Assembly (NCBI RefSeq): GCF_007559435.1
Contig: NZ_VMBP01000003.1
Coordinates: 372,001-436,000 of the forward strand
DNA length: 64,000 nt
Source of the DNA: Ancylobacter moscoviensis
GTDB taxonomy: Bacteria; Pseudomonadota; Alphaproteobacteria; Rhizobiales; Xanthobacteraceae
Direction: 5' to 3'
The notes under the pieces were generated by a model, which saw only the letters and a list, made by a program, of their open reading frames with translations, had not been told where the DNA came from and did not search any database. A program made the translations under genes and the position numbers. Position 1 is the stretch's first letter; each line of letters opens with the position of its first letter. This document shows, in pieces, positions 47,147 through 55,388 of the stretch.

Positions 47147-48073
47147 GTGACGATCTACCTTCCGATTGCGGAACTGCCGGTGAACATCTTCACCCTCCTC
47201 GCCATGGGGATCGCGGTGGGCTTCATCTCGGGCATGTTCGGTGTGGGCGGCGGCTTCCTGATGACGCCCCTGCTCATCTTCCTCGGCGTGCCCCCGGCCG
47301 TCGCGGTGGCGAGCGTCTCCACCCACATGGCCGCCTCGTCCTTCTCCGGTACGCTGACCTATATGCGGCGCAAGCTGGTGGATGTGCAGCTCGGCCTGGT
47401 GCTTCTAACGGGAGGTCTGACAGGAACGCTGGCGGGCGTCGTCACCTTCATGGTGCTGCGCCGCTTCGGCCAGCTCGATCTCGTCATCGCCATCACCTAC
47501 ATCGTCCTTCTCGGCACCATCGGCACGTTGATGGTGGTCGAGAGCCTGCGCGCCCTGCTGCGCGAGTGGCGGGGCGAGAAGGCGAGCGTGAAGCGGCCAG
47601 GGGCGCACCCGTGGTTCCTGCGCATGCCGTTCAAGATGCGCTTCCGCCAGTCGCGGATCTATGTCTCCGCCATCCCGGTGGTGACGATCGGCTTCGCCAT
47701 CGGCTTCCTCGGCGCGCTGATGGGCATCGGCGGCGGCTTCCTGCTGGTGCCGGCGCTCATCTACCTCCTGCGCGTGCCCACGCTGACCTCGGTCGCGACC
47801 TCGCTGATGCTCACGCTGGTGACGATGGTCGCCGCCATCGTCATGCACGCGGTGCTCAACCAGACCGTGGACGCCGTTCTCGGGCTCGTCCTGATGGTCG
47901 GCGGCACCATCGGCACGCAGTTCGGCACCCGCGCCGGACAGTCGATGAAGGCGGAGAACCTGCGGCTGCTGCTCGGCCTCCTCGTGCTCGCGGTCGGCAT
48001 CCGCGTGGCGGTGGACCAGACCACCCGCCCGGCCGATCTCTACGCCGTCACCATCGACGAGCGCGCGCGATGA
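47147..48073 (+). CDS. TauE/SafE family sulfite/anion exporter
   Basis: 308 aa from GTG 47147. Eight to nine membrane segments, two repeats each with G-x-G-G-G-F: F-G-V-G-G-G-F-L-M-T-P-L in the first and L-M-G-I-G-G-G-F-L-L-V-P in the second, the TauE/SafE duplication. Exports sulfite or sulfoacetate-like anions. Its stop overlaps the next gene by 4 bp (ATGA), and TIGR02186 proteins typically accompany this subgroup. Confidence 0.92.
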   Translation: MTIYLPIAELPVNIFTLLAMGIAVGFISGMFGVGGGFLMTPLLIFLGVPPAVAVASVSTHMAASSFSGTLTYMRRKLVDVQLGLVLLTGGLTGTLAGVVTFMVLRRFGQLDLVIAITYIVLLGTIGTLMVVESLRALLREWRGEKASVKRPGAHPWFLRMPFKMRFRQSRIYVSAIPVVTIGFAIGFLGALMGIGGGFLLVPALIYLLRVPTLTSVATSLMLTLVTMVAAIVMHAVLNQTVDAVLGLVLMVGGTIGTQFGTRAGQSMKAENLRLLLGLLVLAVGIRVAVDQTTRPADLYAVTIDERAR

Positions 48074-48834
48074 GCCGGGCGCTCGCACTTTTCCTCCTCC
48101 TGGCGCTTGCCGCTCCGGCGCAGGCGGAGGGCCTCGTGCTGTCGCTCTCCAAGTCGCGCGTCACCATTACGTCGAGTTTCGCCGGCGAGAGCATTGTACT
48201 GTTCGGCGTCATCGGCGCGGACGAGGCACGCCGGGATTCGCGCCTCTATGACGTCGTCGTTACCGTTCGCGGGCCGAACGAGAGCTTCGTCACCTGGCGC
48301 AAGGAGCGCCGGCTCGGCCTGTGGGTCAATGTCGACAGTCGTTCCTTTCTCGCGGCCCCTTCCTACCTCGCCGTGCTGAGCAACCGCGATCCCGCCCTGA
48401 TGGCCGATGCCGAGGTGCTACGGCAGGAGCAGGCCGGCTTCGCCAACAATCACCTGCTTCAGCGCGTGGGCAGCGACTATGCCGACGTCGTAGCGGGCGA
48501 TCCGTTCCGGCAGGCCTTCCTCCGGGTGAAACAGGCTCAGGGCCTCTATGTCGAGAAGACCGATGGCGTCGAGTTCATCGCGCCGCATGTTTTCCGCGCC
48601 GCCATCCCCATCCCCGGCACGGCGCCGATCGGTACCTATGACGTGGTGGTGAAGACCTTCGCCGATGGAGCCCTCTCCGAACGAGGGGCGCTGACGCTGG
48701 AAGTGGCGAAGATCGACTTCGAGCAAACCGTCGCCAGCACGGCGCAGGGTCACCCCTGGCTCTATGGCATCGTCACCGCGCTCGGCGCCCTCGCCGTCGG
48801 CTTCGTCGCCAACCTCGCTTTCCGGCGCGATTGA
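48070..48834 (+). CDS. TIGR02186 family periplasmic/membrane protein
   Basis: 254 aa. Signal peptide 1-18 (LALFLLLALAAPAQA), a beta-rich periplasmic domain (S-R-V-T-I-T-S-S-F-A-G-E-S-I-V-L-F-G, V-V-V-T-V-R-G-P), and a C-terminal membrane helix (L-Y-G-I-V-T-A-L-G-A-L-A-V-G-F-V-A-N-L-A-F). The architecture matches TIGR02186, conserved beside TauE-type exporters in alphaproteobacteria. Coupled to the exporter by overlap, so it is likely a component or assembly factor. Confidence 0.9.
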   Translation: MSRALALFLLLALAAPAQAEGLVLSLSKSRVTITSSFAGESIVLFGVIGADEARRDSRLYDVVVTVRGPNESFVTWRKERRLGLWVNVDSRSFLAAPSYLAVLSNRDPALMADAEVLRQEQAGFANNHLLQRVGSDYADVVAGDPFRQAFLRVKQAQGLYVEKTDGVEFIAPHVFRAAIPIPGTAPIGTYDVVVKTFADGALSERGALTLEVAKIDFEQTVASTAQGHPWLYGIVTALGALAVGFVANLAFRRD

Positions 48835-48942
48835 AGACCTTCTCCCCGCCCCGTCGCATTCTTGTCCACGGCCTGCACGAAGCGGACGCGGCGGTCTTGC
48901 AAAGCGCGGGCCGCCAAAGTAGGTTCCGCGCCGTTCTGGCAC

Positions 48943-49019
48943 GCAGCTGTAGCTCAGTTGGTTAGAGCGCCGGTCTGTGGAACCGGAGGTCGGTGGTTCG
49001 AGCCCACCCAGCTGTACCA
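48943..49019 (+). tRNA. tRNA-His (GTG anticodon)
   Basis: 77 nt with encoded CCA. Acceptor GCAGCTG / CAGCTGT, D arm gctc...gagc, anticodon stem ccggt/accgg with loop ctGTGga, variable loop aggtc, T arm ggtgg-ttcgagc-ccacc. The 1:72 pair is G-U, the discriminator is A73, and the base before G1 is C, so no encoded G-1:C73 pair. This is the alphaproteobacterial form of tRNA-His. Confidence 0.96.
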
Positions 49020-49145
49020 GATAAGCTTTCACGCACATTTCCGCCCCTAAGCTTCCTGCCGGTATTGCCGGACGGGCCGATTGCGTTCTTCTCGCTTGAC
49101 CCCTGGCGTCCTCATTCGCCAGAGATGGCGGGAGGAGAGATGGTC

Positions 49146-49535
49146 ATGGCGCGCAATCCGGTCTTTGTCTTCGGCTCGAATCTCGCCGGCATCCACGGCG
49201 GCGGCGCCGCCCGCTGGGCCTACGAGAATCGCGGGGCGGAATGGGGCGTCGGCTTCGGCCTCACCGGCACGAGCTTCGCCATTCCGACCAAGGACTGGAA
49301 CATCGAGACGCTGCCGCTCGGCGAGATCGAGAAATTCGTCCGAAGGTTCCTCAAATTCGCCCGGGCGCGGCCCGATCTCACTTTTCAGCTCACGCCGATC
49401 GGCTGCGGCCATGCCGGCTACACGCCGGAGCAGATCGCGCCGATGTTCAAGGAGGCGCCGGAGAACGTGATGCTACCGGACGAGTTCCGCGCCGTTCTCT
49501 CGCCCGACAACCCCGACACCGCCAAGGACGGCTAG
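49146..49535 (+). CDS. Macro-like phage-type protein (A1S_2505-like)
   Basis: 129 aa from ATG 49146, where GGAGGAG has 8-base spacing (ATG 49140 is too close). F-V-F-G-S-N-L-A-G-I-H-G-G-G-A-A at the start, F-A-I-P-T-K-D and L-T-P-I-G-C-G-H-A-G-Y are the hallmarks of a small family seen in phages and bacteria and resembling the macro-domain nucleotide-binding fold. Probable ADP-ribose or nucleotide binder. No other phage gene is adjacent. Confidence 0.75.
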   Translation: MARNPVFVFGSNLAGIHGGGAARWAYENRGAEWGVGFGLTGTSFAIPTKDWNIETLPLGEIEKFVRRFLKFARARPDLTFQLTPIGCGHAGYTPEQIAPMFKEAPENVMLPDEFRAVLSPDNPDTAKDG

Positions 49536-49681
49536 CGCGCGTCGCAGATGTAGAGCGACATGTCCGCGCCGGCCTCCCGCAGCTCCCGCCACACGTCGGG
49601 CCGCACGCGAACGCGCCCGCCCCGCTTGCGTGCATAGGCAGCGGCGAAGGCATCCACCGCACGCGCCCGTTCTTTCGACAT
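49532..49681 (-). CDS. Very small hypothetical protein
   Basis: 49 aa from ATG 49681 (SD gagga). Basic N-terminal helix (K-E-R-A-R-A-V-D-A-F-A-A-A-Y-A-R-K-R-G) and D-V-W-R-E-L-R-E-A-G-A-D-M-S-L-Y. Its stop overlaps the end of the convergent macro-like gene. A similar ORF layout could arise by chance, so only modest support. Confidence 0.4.
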   Translation of the reverse strand: MSKERARAVDAFAAAYARKRGGRVRVRPDVWRELREAGADMSLYICDAR

Positions 49682-49777
49682 GGCCGGACCTCCTCGTCTG
49701 AACCGCCGCGCAGCGACCATGCAAGCGCGCGGCCAGATGATGGCCGGTCCGGTGTCTATCGAAGGCGCGAGTTCTGC

Positions 49778-50884
49778 TCAGGGAGCCAGCACCTCGGCGC
49801 CCGCCACCGGCTGTGGATAGGGCAGATCATCCACCAGCTTCGCGCTCGGCTTGTCCTGCGCGAACAGCGGGGCGAGGTCGATGGTCAGATAGTTCAGCCG
49901 GTGCGCGTAGTCGGCGATCATCAGGCGGTTATTGGTCAGGTCCTTGACCACTACCCACTGCGTGTAGTCCGAGCCCAGCGTGCCGTCCGGCTGCTTGAAC
50001 TCGGCGATGCCGAGCGGGATATCGACATTGTTGAGGATGTGACCCACGGCCTGCGCCGCCTCGGCCGCATCTTTCGGTTGGGTGACGTTGTGGCGCAGCA
50101 TCGTCGCGCGCACGAAGCGCGAGGGCGGCGTGTAGTCGCCCGGCAGGCCGATCAGTCCGCCGCCCTGCCCGAGCTCTGTGACGTTGGTGGTGCCGACCCG
50201 CTGGCTCGCCACCGCGACCGTGGAGAGGCTGAGATAGTTGCGCACATTGTTCAGGTGCCAGTCATAGGTCGGCGCGTTGGTCAGCACGTGCGCGGCGTTG
50301 TCATGGATCTTCAGCTCGCCGCCGACATATTCGACCACGATGCCCGCGCCGCTCCGGTCGACGAAGACGAAATGCAGCGTCGCCGGCGTCGGGCCGGTAG
50401 GCAGCGTATCGTCGGCCCACACCCTCATCCCCGGCAGGGCGGTCCGCAGCTCGGCGACGCTGGCGAAGCCGCCCAGCGCCCAGGCTCCGAAGGTCAGCAC
50501 GGACTGATAGGCCTTATCGTTCTTCGTCACCGTCTGGTACTGCGTGAAGCCGGGCAGGAAGTTGCCGCTCATGGAGAGGCCTTCGGAATTCTGCCCGTCG
50601 AGCAGCGCGCCTCCAGGAATGATGGCCGCGCTCACGCCGACCACCGCGTATTTCGTGGTGAAGCTCACCGGCGGCAGGCCGCTCGCCTTCGGCGCGGTCA
50701 GCGTCAGCGTGGTGCCCCTGGGCTGGCTCACCAACGTCCATTTCATGTCGAACGCCCATTCCATGGTGCGTCCGGCAATGACGCTGCCGTCGGCCGCGGC
50801 AAGGTCGACCGCGGTACAGGCGACGGACATGTTGATCGTGGCCATCAAGGCCAGCGCGGTCGCGAGAACTCGTTTCATCGTCAT
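49778..50884 (-). CDS. Linear amide C-N hydrolase, choloylglycine hydrolase family (Ntn)
   Basis: 368 aa from ATG 50884 (SD gggggaa). Signal peptide about 1-22 ending S-V-A, followed at once by Cys-Thr (C-T-A-V-D-L-A-A-A-D-G), so signal cleavage would expose the catalytic N-terminal cysteine of this Ntn-hydrolase family. Also G-R-T-M-E-W, L-D-G-Q-N-S-E-G-L-S-M-S, V-L-T-N-A-P-T-Y-D-W-H-L-N-N and R-F-V-R-A. Periplasmic bile-salt-hydrolase/penicillin V acylase-like enzyme, possibly an N-acyl homoserine lactone or penicillin acylase. Confidence 0.92.
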   Translation of the reverse strand: MTMKRVLATALALMATINMSVACTAVDLAAADGSVIAGRTMEWAFDMKWTLVSQPRGTTLTLTAPKASGLPPVSFTTKYAVVGVSAAIIPGGALLDGQNSEGLSMSGNFLPGFTQYQTVTKNDKAYQSVLTFGAWALGGFASVAELRTALPGMRVWADDTLPTGPTPATLHFVFVDRSGAGIVVEYVGGELKIHDNAAHVLTNAPTYDWHLNNVRNYLSLSTVAVASQRVGTTNVTELGQGGGLIGLPGDYTPPSRFVRATMLRHNVTQPKDAAEAAQAVGHILNNVDIPLGIAEFKQPDGTLGSDYTQWVVVKDLTNNRLMIADYAHRLNYLTIDLAPLFAQDKPSAKLVDDLPYPQPVAGAEVLAP

Positions 50885-50981
50885 TTCCCCCACCCTTGCC
50901 GCTCGAGCGCCAGACGGCCTCGACGCGACGAGCCGACGCTGCCACGCGCCGCTTTAAGATCGACTTTCGGCAAGCCCGCCT

Positions 50982-51012
50982 AAAAGAAAGGCCCGGCGCG
51001 AGCGCCGGGCCT
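50982..51012 (-). terminator. Intrinsic terminator of the universal stress protein gene
   Basis: Minus strand AGGCCCGGCG-ctcg-CGCCGGGCCT followed by TTCTTTTA, 25 bp after the stop codon. Confidence 0.9.
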
Positions 51013-51037
51013 GATTGAACCCAACTCCTGCGGCGCC

Positions 51038-51877
51038 TCAATGCGCCAGCAGCAGCGGCACCGTCATGCGCTCCAGCATGTCGCGCGTGACGCCGCCGAG
51101 CACGAATTCGCGCAGCCGCGAATGGCCGTAGCCGCCCATGACCACGATATCGATGTCGCGCGCCGCCACTTCCTTCAGCAGTACGTCGACGATGCTCTCG
51201 TCGGCGCCCGGTACCAGCCGGCGCAGCTCGACGGTCTTCTCGTGGCGCGCGAGATGGCGGGCGAGGTCGGCACCGGGAAGATCGATGCCCTTCCGGGACT
51301 TGCCGCTGTCCACCACCACCGCCTCGACCAGATTGGCATGGGCGAGCAGGGGACGGGCCTCCGCGACCGCGCGCGCCGACGCGCGCCCGCCGTCCCACGC
51401 CACGAGAATGCGCTTGGCGGAGAATGGCTTCTGCTGCTTGCGCGGCACGATCAGCACCGGCCGCCCGGAATCGAACAGCACCGCCTCGGTGATCACCTCT
51501 TCGGCGCCCATGCGGTCGGGATCGGCCTGACCGACGATGGCGAGATCATAGAGGCGGGCCATCACGCCGATCTGCTCGGCCGCGCCGCCCGGCGTGCCGT
51601 CGATCAGGCGCACTTCGCCGGACAGCCCCACCGAGCGGGCCGCCTCGCCGAAATATTCCACCGCCTGCTGCGCGAGCCGCTGGCTTTCCGCCCGCTGCGC
51701 CTCGATGAAATCCGTCGAGAAGGCTTCCGTGTAGACCGGCGGCACATCGATCTCGTAGCTCACCGCCACGCCGGTGAGATGCGCACCCAGCGCCGCCGCG
51801 GCCGATGCCGCATAATCCACGGCAACGTCGCCCGGTCCCTCACCCACGCGCAGGCTGACGAGAATGTCCTTGATCAT
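51038..51877 (-). CDS. Universal stress protein, two-domain
   Basis: 279 aa from ATG 51877 (SD gagga). Two UspA-like halves: the first starts I-K-D-I-L-V-S-L-R-V-G and lacks a clear nucleotide loop; the second starts R-I-L-V-A-W-D-G-G-R-A-S-A-R-A-V and ends V-M-G-G-Y-G-H-S-R-L-R-E-F-V-L-G-G-V-T-R, the G-2x-G-9x-G-S/T ATP-binding motif. Tandem-type cytoplasmic stress protein. Regulation by anaerobiosis or starvation is common in this family, but no certain site is seen. Confidence 0.93.
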   Translation of the reverse strand: MIKDILVSLRVGEGPGDVAVDYAASAAAALGAHLTGVAVSYEIDVPPVYTEAFSTDFIEAQRAESQRLAQQAVEYFGEAARSVGLSGEVRLIDGTPGGAAEQIGVMARLYDLAIVGQADPDRMGAEEVITEAVLFDSGRPVLIVPRKQQKPFSAKRILVAWDGGRASARAVAEARPLLAHANLVEAVVVDSGKSRKGIDLPGADLARHLARHEKTVELRRLVPGADESIVDVLLKEVAARDIDIVVMGGYGHSRLREFVLGGVTRDMLERMTVPLLLAH

Positions 51878-52038
51878 CGGTTCCTCCTCTCTGTCCCTTT
51901 GAAATATTGTTCCAATCAAGTGTCGTCCCATTGACGGCCGTCAAGTAGTCCCGCACCGCTTCGGCCCGACGGCGGCAACGGTCGCGCAGCCGCCGCCCGC
52001 CGACTATAAGTGCTGTAACTGATGTAGGAATTCGCCGC

Positions 52039-52791
52039 ATGGCCGCCATAGGGCGCGCGCTCGCCATCACCTTCGTGCTTCTGGCCCTGTGGGAAGGCGC
52101 CGTCCGGCTGTTCGGCCTGCCGGCCTACATCCTGCCGGGCCCGCTGCGGATCGGCCTCGCCATGTGGAACAACGCGGACATCCTCGCCCACAACGCGGCC
52201 ATCACGCTGGGCGAGATGTTGCTCGGACTCATCTGCGGCTCGGCGCTGGGCATCGTCTGCGCGCTGGCCATGGCGGCCTCGCCGCTGGCGCGGCGCGCAA
52301 TGCGGCCGGTGCTGCTGGTGGCGCAGGCGTTGCCGGTGTTCGCCATCGCGCCGCTGCTCGTCATCTGGTTCGGCTTCGGCCTCGCCTCGAAGATCGTGAT
52401 GGCGAGCCTTATCATCTTCTTTCCCGTCGCCTCGGCCTTCCATGACGGCCTTGCCCGCACCGAGCAGGGCCTCGTCGACCTCGCGCGGCTGAACGGCGCC
52501 GGCATCGCGCAGACGCTGCGCTTCATCCGCATTCCCGCCGCCCTGCCGGCGCTGGCCTCGGGCCTGCGCGTCGCCACCGCCGTCTCGCCCATCGGCGCGG
52601 TGGTGGGCGAATGGGTCGGCGCCTCGGCGGGCCTGGGCTATCTCATGCTCTACTCCAACGCGCGGATGCAGACCGACATGGTCTTTGCCGCGCTCGCCAT
52701 CCTGCTCGCCGTGGCGCTCCTGCTCTTCACCCTCGTCGACCGCGTACTGACCCGCCTGCTCCCCTGGGCCCCGGAAACCGTCCTGGCGTAG
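52039..52791 (+). CDS. thiX: ABC transporter permease, ThiX-like (SsuC/TauC family)
   Basis: 250 aa. Six membrane helices with the BPD_transp_1 EAA-like loop: R-L-N-G-A-G-I-A-Q-T-L-R-F-I-R-I-P-A-A-L-P (about 152-172) and A-V-V-G-E-W-V-G-A-S-A-G-L-G-Y. Starts A-I-G-R-A-L-A-I-T-F-V. The nearby ThiY binding protein under a TPP riboswitch 1.5 kb downstream suggests uptake of a pyrimidine (HMP) thiamin precursor. No ATPase gene (ThiZ) lies in the window, so the symbol is by inference. Confidence 0.7.
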   Translation: MAAIGRALAITFVLLALWEGAVRLFGLPAYILPGPLRIGLAMWNNADILAHNAAITLGEMLLGLICGSALGIVCALAMAASPLARRAMRPVLLVAQALPVFAIAPLLVIWFGFGLASKIVMASLIIFFPVASAFHDGLARTEQGLVDLARLNGAGIAQTLRFIRIPAALPALASGLRVATAVSPIGAVVGEWVGASAGLGYLMLYSNARMQTDMVFAALAILLAVALLLFTLVDRVLTRLLPWAPETVLA

Positions 52792-52852
52792 CCTCCCCGA
52801 TTGGGCGCATTCCGGCGCTTGGAACAAAGAGGGAACTTTGCCAAGATGCGGC

Positions 52853-54055
52853 ATGGCGATTCACCTCTCCAACTCCGACGCCCGCCGCATCTTTCTTGCC
52901 AAGCAGGAACTCAGCCGGGCGCGCGGCAAGCTCACCAAGGCGGGACTGCTGGAACTCGTCCGCGACCTCGGCTTCGTGCAGGTGGACAGCATCGCGACGG
53001 TCGAGCGAGCACACCACCATATTCTGTTCTCGCGCAATCCGACCTACCGGCGCGAACATCTTGCCGCCCTGCTTGAGAAGGATGGCGAGCTCTTCGAGCA
53101 TTGGACGCACGACGCGGCCATCATCCCGAGCGCCTTCTTCGCCTATTGGAAGCACCGCTTCGCCCGGGCCCGCGAGACGCTGGCGGACCGCTGGCGCTCC
53201 TGGCACGAGAACGGCTTCGAGAGCTATGTCGACCACGTGCTGGAGCGGGTGCGGGCGGAAGGCCGCCTCATGGCCCGCGACTTCGAGCAGGATACCGAAT
53301 CCCCGAAGCGCCCGCCGGGTGGCTGGTGGAACTGGCACCCGGAGAAGACCGCGCTCGAATATCACTGGCGCACCGGCAACCTCGCCATCGCCGGGCGCGA
53401 AGGCTTCCAGAAGGTCTACGATCTCGCCGAGCGCGTGATCCCCTCCCGCCACTACGGGGGCGAGGTGACGCGTGAGGCCTTCGTCGACTGGGCCTGCACC
53501 TCTGCGCTGGAAAGGCTCGGCTTCGCTACCCATGGCGAGATCGCCGCCTTCTGGGGGCTCATCTCGCCGGAGGAAGCCCGCCAGTGGGTGGCCGGCAACG
53601 CCGCGCGGCTGGAACCGGTGCTGATCGCCCCGGCGGACGGCTCGCGCCCCCGCGCCTCGCACGCCTTCGCCGGCAGCGCCGAGATTTTCACGACGCTGCC
53701 GCCGCCACCCGCCCGACTGCGCGTGCTCAACCCGTTCGACCCGCTGCTGCGCGACCGCAACCGGGCGGAGCGGCTGTTTGGCTTCAATTACCGCATCGAG
53801 GTCTTCGTGCCCGCGCCGAAACGGGTCTATGGCTATTACGTCTTCCCCCTGCTGGAGGGTGATCGACTGGTCGGGCGCATCGACATGAAAGCCGACCGCA
53901 AGGCCGGCACGCTCGACGTGCGCCGGCTGTGGCTGGAGCCGGGCGTGCGCGCCTCCACGGCCCGCCTTTCCGCCCTCGACGCCGAGCTCTCCCGCCTCGG
54001 CCGCTTTGCCGGGGTGGAACGCACCGTCTATCTCGATGGCTGGCGCGGAGAGTGA
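52853..54055 (+). CDS. YcaQ/AlkZ-like winged-helix protein, putative DNA crosslink glycosylase
   Basis: 400 aa from ATG 52853 (TTG 52838 possible). The family opens with L-S-N-S-D-A-R-R-I-F-L-A-K-Q, followed by the QxD catalytic-type motif in V-Q-V-D-S-I (about 43-48), then H-H-I-L-F-S-R and E-H-W-T-H-D-A-A-I-I-P. Triple winged-helix HTH_42 fold, with V-L-N-P-F-D-P-L-L-R-D-R and G-R-I-D-M-K-A-D-R near the C-terminus. AlkZ/YcaQ excise alkylated or crosslinked bases. It sits between thiX and thiY without visible link to thiamin. Confidence 0.9.
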   Translation: MAIHLSNSDARRIFLAKQELSRARGKLTKAGLLELVRDLGFVQVDSIATVERAHHHILFSRNPTYRREHLAALLEKDGELFEHWTHDAAIIPSAFFAYWKHRFARARETLADRWRSWHENGFESYVDHVLERVRAEGRLMARDFEQDTESPKRPPGGWWNWHPEKTALEYHWRTGNLAIAGREGFQKVYDLAERVIPSRHYGGEVTREAFVDWACTSALERLGFATHGEIAAFWGLISPEEARQWVAGNAARLEPVLIAPADGSRPRASHAFAGSAEIFTTLPPPPARLRVLNPFDPLLRDRNRAERLFGFNYRIEVFVPAPKRVYGYYVFPLLEGDRLVGRIDMKADRKAGTLDVRRLWLEPGVRASTARLSALDAELSRLGRFAGVERTVYLDGWRGE

Positions 54056-54103
54056 GCGCCGGCTCCCATTTGCCCTGGCATGCCAGCGATGCTAGCGTGC
54101 TGG

Positions 54104-54203
54104 CGTCCGAGGGGTGTCCCGCCGGCCGAAAGGCCGAAGGGGCTGAGATGGCAACCGCCAGACCCTTTGAACCTGATCCGGGTCATGCCGGCGAAGGGAC
54201 GGA
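54104..54203 (+). ncRNA. TPP riboswitch (THI element)
   Basis: Conserved parts appear in order: GAGGGGTG, variable hairpin P3a (gccggccgaaaggccg), GGCTGAGATGG, ACCCTTTGAACCTGATCC, GGGTCATGCCGGCGAAGGGA. P1, P2 and P4-P5 arms pair as expected (CTGATCCGGGTCATGCC core). Thiamin diphosphate binding should repress the downstream thiY gene. Confidence 0.97.
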
Positions 54204-54272
54204 ACGATGGCGGAGCCCGATCCACGCAGAGCGTGGCGCCCGCGCCGGATTTCCCCCGAGAGCTCATGCGCC

Positions 54273-54296
54273 GGATCTCCAGATGGGAGGAGATCC
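54273..54296 (+). promoter_or_regulatory. SD-sequestering hairpin of the thiY riboswitch
   Basis: GGATCTCC-agatggga-GGAGATCC, a perfect 8-bp stem whose 3' arm ends at the base before the thiY ATG. The SD GGGAGG (54285-54290) lies partly in the loop and partly in the stem. This fits a translational off-switch; no U-tract terminator is seen. Confidence 0.75.
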
Positions 54297-55247
54297 ATGT
54301 TCAAGAAATTCGCCGCGCAGACGGCCGGCCTGCTATTCGTCCTCGCGCTCGGCCTCGTCCCCGTCAGCGCCGCCGACAGGCTCACCGTCCTGCTCGACTG
54401 GTACGTCAACCCGGACCACGCGCCGCTGATCATCGCGAAGGAGAAGGGTTTCTTCGACGCGCACGGCCTCGATGTCGAGCTGGTGCCGCCCGCCGATCCC
54501 TCCGCCCCCCCGCGCCTCGTCGCCGCCGGGCAGGCGGACATCGCGGTCAGCTATCAGCCGAACCTCTATCTCTCGGTGAAGGAGGGGCTGCCGCTCGCGC
54601 GCATCGGCACGCTGGTCTCCACCCCGCTCACCGCGCTGGTCGTGCTGAAGGACGGGCCGGTCAAGTCCATCGCCGATCTGAAAGGCAAGACGGTCGGCTA
54701 TTCCGTGGCCGGTTTCGAGGACGCGCTGCTCGGCACCATGCTGGCGAGCGCCGGGCTCAAGCCGGGCGACGTCACCATGATCAACGTCAATTTCGCCCTC
54801 TCGCCCGCCCTCGTCTCCGGCAAGGTCGATGCAGTGATCGGCGCCTATCGCAATTTCGAGCTCACCCAGATCCGGCTGGAGGGCAAGGAAGGCCGCGCTT
54901 TCTTCCCCGAAGAGCACGGCGTGCCAGTATTCGACGAGCTCATCTACGTCGCCCACAAGGACAAGCTCGCCGATCCCCGCCTCAAGCGCTTCCTCGCCGC
55001 GGTGGAGGACGCCACGATCTATGTCCTCAACCATCCCGACGAGGCATGGGGCATCTTCGTGAAAGCCAACCCCAAGCTCGACGACGAGCTGAACCGCACC
55101 GCCTGGACGGACACGCTGCGCCGCTTCGCCCACGCGCCGGCCGCGCTGGACGGCGAACGCTACGCCCGCTTCGGTGAATTCATGAAGAGCCACAAGCTCA
55201 TCGACACGGTCGAGCCGGTCTCCACCTACGCGCCGGCTCTGCCCTGA
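54297..55247 (+). CDS. thiY: ABC transporter substrate-binding protein, ThiY-like (HMP precursor)
   Basis: 316 aa from ATG 54297. Signal peptide 1-25 (GLLFVLALGLVPVSAA). NMT1/THI5-like fold: L-L-D-W-Y-V-N-P-D-H-A-P-L-I-I-A-K-E-K-G-F-F near the N-terminus, I-A-V-S-Y-Q-P-N-L-Y, L-K-G-K-T-V-G-Y-S-V-A-G-F-E-D and D-A-V-I-G-A-Y-R-N-F-E. Binds N-formyl-4-amino-5-aminomethyl-2-methylpyrimidine-type compounds for thiamin salvage. The upstream TPP riboswitch supports this substrate class strongly. Confidence 0.92.
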   Translation: MFKKFAAQTAGLLFVLALGLVPVSAADRLTVLLDWYVNPDHAPLIIAKEKGFFDAHGLDVELVPPADPSAPPRLVAAGQADIAVSYQPNLYLSVKEGLPLARIGTLVSTPLTALVVLKDGPVKSIADLKGKTVGYSVAGFEDALLGTMLASAGLKPGDVTMINVNFALSPALVSGKVDAVIGAYRNFELTQIRLEGKEGRAFFPEEHGVPVFDELIYVAHKDKLADPRLKRFLAAVEDATIYVLNHPDEAWGIFVKANPKLDDELNRTAWTDTLRRFAHAPAALDGERYARFGEFMKSHKLIDTVEPVSTYAPALP

Positions 55248-55388
55248 GCCGCCCACCTTTCCCGCGGAAACCCCGTCGGCGCATCGCAGGATGCGGCATC
55301 GGGACCGCCTGAAAACGGCCCGCGATCCTTCCGGCTCCCGACCTGCAATGCTACCGATGCACCACAGGTCGGGAGCATGGGGGAAGGC

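Noticed and set aside
51900-51925. FNR/FixK-like site (ttgttccaatcaa) upstream of the universal stress protein
   Set aside because: Spacing and second half-site do not match TTGAT-N4-ATCAA; only one good half-site.
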